Shown here piece after piece: positions 35,645 to 45,743 of a stretch of DNA of 64,000 bases. The notes beneath the pieces were generated by a model. It was given only the letters and a program-made list of their open reading frames with translations, ran no database searches and was not told the DNA's origin. The stretch is from Anagrus nilaparvatae. Lineage: Eukaryota > Arthropoda > Insecta > Hymenoptera > Mymaridae. The translations under genes and the position numbers were made by a program. Location: positions 22,400,001-22,464,000 of the forward strand of contig JAKSXM010000137.1 in NCBI GenBank assembly GCA_022575985.1, given 5' to 3'. Position 1 is the stretch's first letter, and every line of letters begins with the position of its first letter.

Positions 35645-38023
35645 ATGGAATCTTCTAAAATAAATATCACAGGATGGAAAAGATATATAATAATGGAACC
35701 AGTTTTATTTTTTTTCGTTTGTGCCATGTCAATGACAAGTAAATAATTTTTTAAATAATTTTTTTTAATTTTTAATTTTATGAATCTTATTTGTTTGTAT
35801 AATCTTATTTTTGTTAAACTTACTGGCTTAAAATGACTCAAGTGTTATTAAAGAAGATTATACTAATATCCACTCGATCCATCTTAAGGGCAGAAATATT
35901 TTAGACTCTGACTCTAACACCCTACTTTTTAATTTTTCACAGACAATATTTTGGTGGATATGATTGAATACCAGACATGCAAAAAAATCATGATGGATAA
36001 TTATTCAGAATGTAAAATTATGCATCTAAATAGTAGCTCAGTAAAAGCAATTAATTTGCAAAAAATGGTTCAACCTCACTCTGGATTGATCATGTCTTTG
36101 CAAACAATTTTATCAACTATTTTTCCAGCAATTATGTCTTTTTACATTGGACCTTGGAGTGATAAACATGGTAGAAAACCTGTACTTTTGATTGCACTTA
36201 TTGGTATGTTTATAAAAGTAAAAACATTTTAACATGGAACATGTTTATAGGGAGGGGGTACTTCGGAACTGGAAAATTAAGGGGGGGGGGTCAAATATGT
36301 CCCATTTAAGGGGGGGGGGGTCAAATTTGTCCCATTTAAGGGGGGGGGTCAAATTTGTCCCATTTAAGGGGGGGGGGGTCAAATATGTCCCATTTAAGGG
36401 GGGGGGGTCAAATGAGACTTAGAATAATTTCAATTTTGGGACTTAGAATAATTCGGGTTTAGGGACTTAGAATATTTTTGATTTAGGGACCTAGAATAAT
36501 ACACGTTTAGGAAATCATAATAGTTTGGGTTTAGAATCTTAACATTTAGTAAAGGTGATAATTACAAATTATAAAAATAGAAAATTGTATTGTTTTTTGT
36601 GTGTCTATGCTGTAAGATTACAGATGTAAGTAGACATGTTCCATGCATTTTGGTTGTGTGTACACAAACCGGTTATAAGTTTTTTTTAAATATTAATGAA
36701 CTTTTTGTTTTTTATTTCGCGATTGTTTGATACCACTTCTTTAAATTTAAAAATTTTCAAAAATTTTTCTTGTAATTTTTCTCTTATAATTTTTAGGATA
36801 TTTTCTTAGTTATACAACGCTGGCAATTTTATCAGCAATTGATGTTAATCCGTTTTGGGTATTACTTGGATCTATTCCATCTTCACTCATGGGTGGGTTT
36901 CCAGCCATAATGATGACATGTATTTGTTACGTGACTGATATTTCCGATTCTGACAACAGAGCTTGGCATTTAGCCTGGCTAAATAGTTTTTACATAGCTG
37001 GTTATTTAGCAGGCTTAATTATTTCACCAATTTTGTTTGTTAATTTTGGATACACGTTTGTATTTTCAGCTGCAGCTGGAGCAATATTATTTGCATGGCT
37101 TTACAGTTTTATTGTTGTAAAAGAAACGATTTTAAATAAAAATAGAAAAGTGAGTTTTTGATTATTTAAATGCTTCAAATGATTTTCATGCAATAAAATC
37201 TTTTTAATATTTTAGGCTAATTTTTGTAGTTTATTTGACAATAGTTTAGTAATAGAATTATTTAATGCTGTTTTGAATAAAAGAGAAAATTTTAACAGAT
37301 TCATTGTCTGGTGCTGCATTTTTAGCATATCTTTACATGACGTTGTCTACAATGGAGTTAATACCCTTCTTTTTATGTTTACAAATATTCGCTTAGGTTG
37401 GAATGTCTCAGATTTTGCAATTTTTGAAGGGACTGATCTCGTACTCTCGATATTAGGATCTCTATTTATAATAAAATTTGGAAAAGCTTTAGGTATTTTC
37501 TTTAATCAACAACTTTTTATAATCATTTTTGCATTATATTTTCTATGAAAAGGTTTATCAAATTCTGCAATTGCTATTTTTGGATGTTTGTCATTATGTG
37601 GAAAAAATATTGTGATAGCATTTACGAACCAATCCTGGAATCTATATGCTTCTTCTGGAGTAGGAATGTTTGCTAGTGCAATAATGCCAACTATGCGAAC
37701 AATAACAACAGAGTCTGTTCCTAAAAATGATTCAGGTATGTCACTAAATTCAAATTTTTTTACAGTATATTTTTTTTAAAATTTAATTTTTTTTAGGAAA
37801 AATATTTTCATTTATTATGACAATGGAAATAATAGTACCTTGCATTTTTACACCATTGCATATTTTAATTTACACTAAATTTTTACCTCCAATTTATCCT
37901 TGTCCAGTTTGGTTTTTACCAGCAATTGTAAGTTTAATTATTGTCATAATTGTATTTACGATCAAAAGAAGATTGGAAAAAATACAGACAGGAGAACAAT
38001 ATGATGCTGTTTTGACCCATTAG
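35645..38023 (+). CDS. SLC46-like major facilitator transporter, paralog F
   Basis: Six exons: 35645-35738, 35943-36203, 36797-37149, 37216-37492, 37553-37735, 37797-38023. The frame closes at 464 residues. Exon 1: M-E-S-S start, G-W-K-R-Y-I-I-M-E-P, helix 1. Exon 2: V-D-M-I-E-Y-Q-T-C-K, L-N-S-S-S, G-P-W-S-D-K-H-G-R-K-P. Exon 3: D-N-R-A-W-H-L-A-W. Exon 4: G-V-N-T-L-L-F-M-F and R-L-G-W-N. Exon 5: M-P-T-M-R-T-I-T-T-E-S-V-P-K-N-D. Exon 6: L-P-P-I-Y-P-C-P-V-W-F. This is the only cluster member on the plus strand and the sister of E. Intron 2 (593 bases) is swollen by a poly-G tandem repeat; other introns are 60-204 bases. A candidate AATAAA lies near 38292. Membrane carrier; substrate unknown. 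Confidence 0.9.
36268..36420. repeat. Poly-G minisatellite in intron 2 of paralog F
   Basis: Five units of about 28-30 bases, each a run of 9-10 G followed by tcaaatttgtcccatttaa. Beyond it (36420-36540) a second degenerate repeat, ggacttagaataatt, continues. The G runs are suited to quadruplex formation on the transcribed (non-template) strand. An open frame across it (36234-36422) is only repeat translation. Confidence 0.85.
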
Positions 38024-38069
38024 AAAATTATAAAAAAAACCTAATTTAAGAATTAACATTCAACATATT

Positions 38070-38490
38070 CATTAGATGGGGTATCTGAAAAAGTCTGGCT
38101 TGGTGGGGGGGGGGGTAAAATATTGACGTTTTAAGGGGAGGGTAAAATGGTACTTAGAATATTTTCGATTTAGAGACCTTTGGCGCAGAAATACCTAGGG
38201 GCCATTGGTGCAGAAGTACCTAAAGACCTTTGATACAGAAGTACCTAAGGACCATTGGTGCAGAATTTTTAAAGAATTTATTGTAAAAATGAATAAAAAA
38301 TAAATTCATATTATTTAAAAAACAATAATAATTTGAAAATTTAAATAATTTTGTTTACTTTAAAGTGTATGAACAGCATGATTTCTATAATAAAAATTTA
38401 AATATAAATATTTGGATATAAATATTAATATTATGAACACAATGGTTGTGTAGCTACACAAACCGATTATAAATTTTTTTCTAATTTTTT
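38070..38490. repeat. Second copy of the poly-G/'acttagaat' element downstream of paralog F
   Basis: It starts with a 12-13 base G run and has acttagaatattttcgattta as in intron 2. It continues with four copies of a ~27-base 'cctttggtgcagaagtacctaa' repeat and ends with gttgtgtagctacacaaacc. The last matches the 36650 area (gttgtgtgtacacaaaccgg). So the same element type was inserted twice, 1.8 kb apart. Confidence 0.6.
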
Positions 38491-39032
38491 TAGGTTTAAT
38501 TGTATGCTATATGGCCCATTTAATATGACATATAAGAAATTACAAAAAACAAATTAATAAAAGTTTCTTAATTTTATTCAGTTCATTAAATTTTAATTAT
38601 GAAAGTAATCTATAAGGAAATAAATTAATTTAATCATAATAAAAAGTAGCAGAAAATAAAAAAAAATTCTTATAGAAAAAATAAAATAATTTTAGTCAGA
38701 GTTTAAGAGTAAAATTTTTATATAAGAAATATCTGTATTGCTTACGAAAGAAAAATGATTTTTAAAAACAAAAAATTACTGTAAGGTAAAATTTTTCCAT
38801 TTTTTAATCAGTTTGTTAAATTTAAATTGCTTATGCACTAGAATAATTTTTCTTCCAATTTTATCAAATTTATTATGTATAATCATTGAATTTCAGAGAA
38901 ATTATAATAATTATCAATATTTATTACAAAAAATATGTATAATTAAATAAAATTCTTCATATAATAAAACGATGAATTTCTATTTCCTTCAGTTTATTAA
39001 TAAAAATTATTTGACTATAGAATACCAAAAAC
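38491..39032. other. Intergenic between paralog F and the aldo-keto reductase
   Basis: AT-rich with no gene. Its right end should hold the promoter and 5' leader of the reductase. Confidence 0.4.
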
Positions 39033-40681
39033 ATGCCTTTACAGTAAGTTTTGAAATTTTATAAGAATTAATAATTTTTTTATTTATTTAGCATTTCACA
39101 ATAATTAAATAATTTTTAGTAGGAAAAATTTAATTCAAATAGTATTTTTGCTGATAATAAAAATTGCAGCTGGAAAAAATGTTGAAAAAAGTGTTTTATT
39201 GTCATCTGGTTATCAAATGCCTATTGTTGGTTTAGGAACTGGTTCAGTTAGTATATTTATTTTAAAAATTCAATTTTTAACTATAATTTAATAAAAATAA
39301 TTTATTGCTCATAGCTAAAAACTAGTGAAGATGTTGAAAGAGCTTTGCTATCTGCACTTGATAATGGTTACAGACATATTGATACAGCTTTTCAATTTTT
39401 TAATGAAAAATTAATTGGTAATGTTTTAAAAAAATGGTTTGAAAATGGTGGGAAGCGTGAAGAACTTTTTGTATCAAGCAAAGTAAGGAATTAAAATAAA
39501 TATTTTATTATTTTAAAAATAATATTTTTTTTTAATCCAATTTTTATTAGTTACCATTTTTTGGAGATCGTCCTGAAGATGTTGAGAAATTTTTAAATTT
39601 ATCATTAGCTCATTTAGGACTTGATTATGTAGATATGTATTTGATTCATGGAACCATGTCATTAAAGCCTGATAAAACTGGTGTTAATTTTAATGTCGTT
39701 AATGGATTTTATCCATTTGATGAATCACTTGATCTAGTAAAACTTTGGAAGGTAATTAATTTAAACAAATTATAAGAATTTAAAAAAATGTTTTTCAACT
39801 CTCTATTTAATTTATAAGATAGATTTTCAATATTTTTCTAACGTACCTATTTAGCAGCTTAATATGAGTTAGCGTCAATAATAAAATGTTTTTGTTGTTG
39901 AAAAATTCATACTTAACTAAGTTGATAAGTTGCTTTTATATTTTTATTTTATTTAATAAATTACTAAATTATGAAATTTTGGGTGTTAATTAATTTTAAC
40001 TCTCCTAGGCAATGGAAGATCAAGTTAAAGCTGGCAGGGCAAGATCAATCGGTGTAAGTAATTACAATATAACCCAGCTTCAAACTGTTTATGATTCAGC
40101 TGAAATAAAACCAAGTAACTTGCAGGTAAATTTCAAATAAATGAAAAATTAGATTTTTTAGTTAAAAAAATTGTTAAACGCATTAATTTTTTAATTAGAT
40201 CGAAGCACATACTTACATGCAACAAAGAGAATTAAGAAAATATTGCAAGGATAAAAATATAAAAGTAACAGCATATGCGCCATTAGCATCTCCATTAAGA
40301 AGTAGACAAATTTCATTAAATTTGTTACAAGACCCAGTTGTCTTAGAAATTGCCAAAAAATATCAAAAAACTGCTGCACAAATTGTTTTGAGACATGAAA
40401 TTCAAGGTGATTTAATAGTAATACCAAAAAGTTCAAATCCAACTAGAATTAAAGAAAATATTGATATTTTTAACTTTAATCTTGATGACGAAGATGTTGA
40501 AAAATTGAATTCTTTAAATAAAGGTTCAAAAGGACGTGTTTATGATTTTAAAAATTTTATGCCTGGGTAAGTTTCATTTATTTATTTAATAAATTGTTTA
40601 AGTAAGCTATTTTGATTTTTTTTTATTTACAGAATTGAAAATCATTTATTTTACCCTTTTCGAGATGCAGTAAAAAATTAA
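39033..40681 (+). CDS. Aldo-keto reductase-like protein with signal peptide and altered active site
   Basis: Seven exons: 39033-39043, 39120-39246, 39315-39482, 39551-39751, 40009-40125, 40199-40566, 40633-40681. The joined frame is 346 residues, close to the family's 310-330 plus a leader. AKRs are NADPH-dependent (beta/alpha)8-barrel carbonyl reductases. Seen: G-Y-Q-M-P-I-V-G-L-G-T, then G-Y-R-H-I-D-T-A-F-Q-F-F-N-E, E-L-F-V-S-S-K, Y-L-I-H-G, S-I-G-V-S-N-Y, and the NADP-site motif I-P-K-S-S-N-P-T-R-I-K-E-N. Of the tetrad Asp/Tyr/Lys/His, Asp, Lys and His are present but Tyr is Phe. The N-terminus reads M-P-L-H-R-K-N then a 15-residue hydrophobic run, a signal-peptide pattern; it depends on the 11-base first exon, whose phase and GTAAGT donor fit. 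AATAAA lies at 40692-40697. The family is secure; exon 1 is moderately so. Confidence 0.85.
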
Positions 40682-40849
40682 TTAAACCATTAATAAAATA
40701 TGGATTTTTATAATAATTTTATCAGTAATTCAATTTTAACATTAAAAAAATGGAAATAAAAGCTTTTAATTCTTAATAAAAAACTCGTTTTTAAAGAAGT
40801 AATTGTTTTAATAAAAATATTCTTAAGTTTCGTGTTTTGCAAAATTGGA

Positions 40850-41056
40850 CATAACACAACATACACACACGTTATATATTTATAAACGCGAATAAACGAA
40901 GCCAAGTCAAACCCTAACCACGCCTCCATAGACAGCCGCCAGCCAACAATTAAGATTTGATCGGCTAAAAATGGTTGAGGTAAAATGGCGCCTTCTTTAA
41001 AAAATAAAAAAAAAATACTACTACTGAATAAGTAATGTCGCGATTTTACCTTAAAG
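40850..41056 (+). promoter_or_regulatory. Possible promoter and first exon of an unseen plus-strand gene
   Basis: A less AT-rich patch (cacgcctccatagacagccg, then aaaatggcgcc) follows the reductase. At 41035 an ATG opens M-S-R-F-Y-L-K-G and meets a good donor, AAAG|GTATGT (exon end 41056). A rival is ATG-GTT-GAG|GTAAAA at about 40971. Either could start a gene with a long first intron in the following AT-rich 23 kb. No second exon was identified. Confidence 0.25.
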
Positions 41057-42339
41057 GTATGTATAAACTAAAGAAAATGCGCATATATGAAAAACCGGTA
41101 TGTGTTTATTTAATGTATTCTTTATATTGTGCACTCTTCATTTTTTTATTTTATTTCAAAAGAAATTTAAATAAAGAAAGATATTTTTTTTACTTTTTTT
41201 TGCAAGCAAATATTCTTGGCAAAATCGATGTGTCAGGTCTCTCTGCTGAAATATTTCCATGTATAAAAAAGGGGGCTATTTTAAATTCTTAACTCTTATT
41301 CGTCTACATATTTTTTTTTTAGATTTCTTGAATGTTATGCCGTGTTCAACATACATTATATAAAATTTGCAGAATTTTTAATGTTCGAGAAAATGAACCA
41401 ACGATTATAAAAACTTGAATTACTTGAATATTTTTCTTTTTTCTAATTTTACTTGTTTTTTTTTTTTTTGTTTTTGTTCTTTTAATTTTTTTAATGATGG
41501 AGAAAGTAGTTTAATATTATAAGGTAATTTTCATATTTTCAGCATATATGCCAATATTTATTATTATTAACAGGATGTTTCTTTTTTATTTAGTTTATTA
41601 AAAAAATTTTCAATTTTGTTAGTTAAAACAATTTTTCAAATACAAAAGTTACTATTGACACATCTCCACGCCAGTCAAAGAGCTTATTTAAACCTGAAAA
41701 AAATTGAATATCAATTCAAAAATTTTTTTGAGTTCAATAATTACCTCTGTATCCGGTGGTGTGCAAATTCGAATCCAATCCATGAAAATGGTAAAATATT
41801 GGTCCCATTTCTAAGAGAGCCAATTTGAGACTAGTTGGGGACTCGATCCAGCTATCATAAGATCACATAAAACTCGAATATAATTCTCCAAGTACGTCTC
41901 AACTTAGTCCAAGTAAAAACAGGGTTATTAAAAATGATCAAAAATATAATTTCAAAGCCTGCAGATATGCAACTGTACATGTTCATTAGTATATATTTAT
42001 AAGAATGAAAGGATTTACAATGTAATTTTATTAATTCAATTAAATTATTTATTTTAATTTTAAATATTTTTAATTACACTGTTGCAATAAAAAATCCAGT
42101 TATTAATCAAGATATAATTAATTTAGTATATCACAATGGTAAAATCAAAAATTGAAGAGAAAAACATTGTTTAAAATAAGAATAAAAACTAAATATAAAA
42201 ATATTTTTTTCTTTTAATTTTATCATAATATAAATATTTATAAATAAAATTTTAATGAATATTTAATAAATTTTTACTCATTATTTATAAAGTAATTATA
42301 TTTATACTTTACATTAATATTTATTACTTAAAAATATAG
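41057..42339. other. Noncoding, no gene seen
   Basis: AT-rich. 41740-41900 is more complex and has a tRNA B-box-like word (attcgaatcc) but no foldable tRNA. Confidence 0.4.
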
Positions 42340-42669
42340 AGGGGAGAGTTGGGGCATAACTTTTTATATTAGTAACTAAAAAAAGAACAAAAAAGGTCTT
42401 CATTTTGGCCAGTTAAATTATTTTAAACTTTGTGAATTGAAGAACGAAAAAGCCAAAAAAGTGCTATTTCAAAATTTCTATGATGCTTAACAAAATAACT
42501 TACAAAACAACTTGAATCTAAAAATTACTTATAATTTTTGAAAACAAAATGCAGAAGAAACCACTTGAAGCAGGTGATTTTCTGTATATTATCAATTTCC
42601 TTAATAAATTTACCTAAAATTTCAAACATCCCTCTGAACTCATTGACCAACTTGCCCCAGTCTCCCCTG
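42340..42669. mobile_element. MITE with AGGGGAGA...TGGGGC inverted ends
   Basis: Left end aggggagagttggggcat and right end (reversed) aggggagactggggcaagtt are inverted repeats of about 20 bases. The interior is AT-rich and noncoding. Confidence 0.6.
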
Positions 42670-42744
42670 GCATTAAAAATTTTCAATACATAAATTTTTG
42701 TTTTTTAAACATTATATTTTTACATAAATAAAATCTAAATTAAA

Positions 42745-42745
<1 letters not shown>

Positions 42746-42788
<43 letters not shown>

Positions 42789-42797
42789 ACACACACA
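42746..42797. repeat. (CA)n microsatellite
   Basis: About 26 c/a dinucleotides with one t interruption. Confidence 0.95.
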
Positions 42798-45386
42798 TTT
42801 AATATAAAAGTATAATTACATCAAAAAGTAAACCCTAAAATTAAAAATTCTTGATATAAATACTTTTTTTTATATATTTAAAATCGACACACTAAATGCT
42901 TCATTTAATGACGTTAGTACACGAAAGACTTCACATAACATAAAAAAAACAGGGTTTGAACCGCAAATAAATACTATATATATATTTTTTAATAATAATA
43001 AATATACTATTTATTATATATAAAGATCTTTATGGGAACTACTGAATTACTTGCGAATAATAGGTACACTCCTTCAATTACGTTAATGCCTGACAATTGT
43101 ATAAATGTGGAGAGACAGGAAAAGTAATAATATATAATATTAATTTTTTTTATCCTCATGTAAATTATATTGATAAATGATTATTAAAGTTAGTGTTATT
43201 AGTAAGGCATTAAAGTTTCAATTGCATGTGGTAAACTAATGAATGTAAGTTTAATTACTCTAATTTGGTAATTTGTAAGTTTATGTCCTAAAGACAAATC
43301 TTAAAAACTCATAAAAAGTTGGTTTGCATGGTAAAACTTACATTTGGTGCCAGTCACATTTTAACCAAATTCTATACCAGTGGTTATTTAACACATAGAA
43401 TTTTCAGTTTTTTGCAAAAATATATATAATTTTCATAAATTTTTTAAAAAAGACAAAAAAATTATAGGTACATACCTAAGATATCAAAACCATAGTTTAT
43501 AAACTTTTTAATGATCAATAATTCACAAAAAGCTCATACCAACAGCAAACTCAATTCAATTCCTTACGTCAAAATTAAAAAAAAAATACCTTACAACTTA
43601 ATACAATAATAACTCTCAGCTACCGATATTGTTTAAATTACAAAGTAAAAAAATATTATATATATTTATAAAAGTATAAAGTATTTTTAAAAAGTAAAAA
43701 TTTATAAAATTATATCTTTTGTAAGTTTATCGATAATTTTAATGTTAAAAGTATAATAAATGAATATTATTGGTACGTTTCATATTATAATACCCTAAAG
43801 CTTAATTTAATGAATGTTGAGTTAAAATTACTTTAAAATCACTGCACTAAGTTGCACCTCTTAAAATAAAAAACGAAAATATTAAATTATCGTCTTAATA
43901 ACCTGCGTTCAATTCTTCTGCTATTTTTTTGGTTTAGTATTTTAGGTATTTTTATTATAAGTTTTACAAATATTTTTATATATATGAAGCATCCACTTTT
44001 TTGCGAAGTTAAAAACAAAAAAATTTTTTTTTGGTACCTTTTTTTTTGTTATACATAAAACAAAATTGCTTCTTATACAGAAGTATGTGTTTATTTAATT
44101 TACAAAAAAAAATTTTTCGGTTTTTATAGGCACATGTGTATATAAAATTTATTTAATGAATTTTTCCAAATCTAAAATTAATTTTATAATAATATGAGGC
44201 ATGGAAAATTTTGGTCCCATGGTACTGTTACCTACTTTTAATTCAGGATTTAAGCAATTGTTTGATTTTTCTACTGACAGACGAGATTAGTTGTCACTTG
44301 TCGAAAAAATTATGATTTTAAACATTTAAGCTTCAATTGGATCACTTGCAAGCACTGCTACTAAGCAGTTTTTATAGGTCCGTATAATTTTTTGCTTCTT
44401 GGTAATTTGCAAACTTAATTACAACCAGTAATATTGGTAATAGACATATAAAATTTGAACTTCGAATTTTGAACGCTATATACTTACTAATACGTCTGCA
44501 AGCACCCTAAATACTAATTTACCCTAAAAACAAAACCGTACTTATATTTTTTAAATATTATAATTGTACCAAAATCATTAAAAATATGCATTAGATTAAA
44601 TTAAATTCAAAAAAAAAAAATTTTAACCATATACATTAAAAATAAAAATAAGTACGCAGATATAAAAATATAGTTACCGTAAAATAACATACAACAAAAT
44701 TAGCCTAAAGGCAAAAAACTATCATCTACACACATATATAAATATTAATAAAAGTGTATATTACATGCATTTAGCTTATAACTTTCTTATGCAGATTATT
44801 ATATATATTTTATTTTTCGCAAAAAAAGTATGATTTTTTTTTTGTGTATAAACAAAAAGGGTGGCCAAATTTTTTTTTTCCTTCAAACGATCGTTAAGTT
44901 TATGAAAAATATATTCAGTAAGCTATTTTTTTTAATAATTATTACTTTATATGTATTTGTGGGATGTGCCTTACCGATTTGCAAGAAAAGTTAAATTTTA
45001 GGGTAATTTTTTTTTTTTTTTTTATAAATGCGCTTAAAAGTATATGATTTTTATTCGGTTGTTTACTCATTTTTTTTGGAAGTAAAATATGTATTATAGA
45101 GATGGTATTTAAAGTTAATTTTCTTTATATAATGGTATATATTTTTTTGCATATTTACATGAAATTTCTTAGAAATTATTTTGTTGATTTAATATTAATT
45201 TTATAAGAAAAACAGATATTTTTGGGACTAAAGTATAGGTGGGCTAATGCAACTAAAGTATTTCGCCAGAAAATGTTTTCAGAATTTAGGTCTATCATTT
45301 ATGAATAGCTTGTCTATGACTTTTGTTTTTATCGTGACAAACATTTTATAAGCCTGTAAAAATAAGAAGAAATCAGACGAATCGTA
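42798..45386. other. AT-rich noncoding stretch
   Basis: Long A and T runs. No convincing exon, RNA gene or dispersed repeat was recognised. Confidence 0.45.
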
Positions 45387-45743
45387 CACTGTAAAAAGTA
45401 ACTTTCTTATATTAACAAAAAAATTAGAACATTTTCGAAAAATTAGTGAATTTTCGAAAAAATTAGTAAATATTCGAAAAAAATCGTATATTTACTAAAT
45501 TTAGTATATTAACAAAAAATTCTCGTATTCTCGTTGTAAATTTCCGAAAAATAGTTGTGAATTTACAACTTTTTTCGTAAAATCACAAAAAAAAATCGAG
45601 AATTCTCGATTTTTTCGATAATATACTAAATTTAGTAAATTTACGATTTTTATCGAATATTTACAAAATTTTTTGAAAATTCACTAATTTTTCGAAAAAA
45701 TTCTATTTTTTTTGTAAATCTAAGAAAGTTACTTTTTACAGTG
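45387..45743. mobile_element. 357-bp palindromic MITE, Tc1/mariner-type ends
   Basis: Ends cactgtaaaaagtaactttc and its reverse complement are perfect over 23 bases and flanked by TA on both sides (45385-45386 and 45744-45745). The interior is almost wholly self-complementary (tcgaaaaa/tttttcga words mirrored about 45560). Confidence 0.8.

Noticed and set aside
36268..36420. Short regularly spaced repeats resembling a CRISPR array
   Set aside because: Units are contiguous with no unique spacers, the repeat is a G run plus a fixed phrase, and it lies in a spliced intron of an animal gene.
36234..36422. 62-codon glycine-rich open frame
   Set aside because: It is just translation of the poly-G minisatellite.
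41035..41292. 85-codon open frame taken as a whole gene
   Set aside because: After about eight codons it crosses a strong donor and becomes F/Y/K-rich; only the first part is kept as a possible first exon.
41740..41900. Possible tRNA or tRNA-derived SINE
   Set aside because: A B-box-like word is present, but no A box or cloverleaf can be drawn around it.
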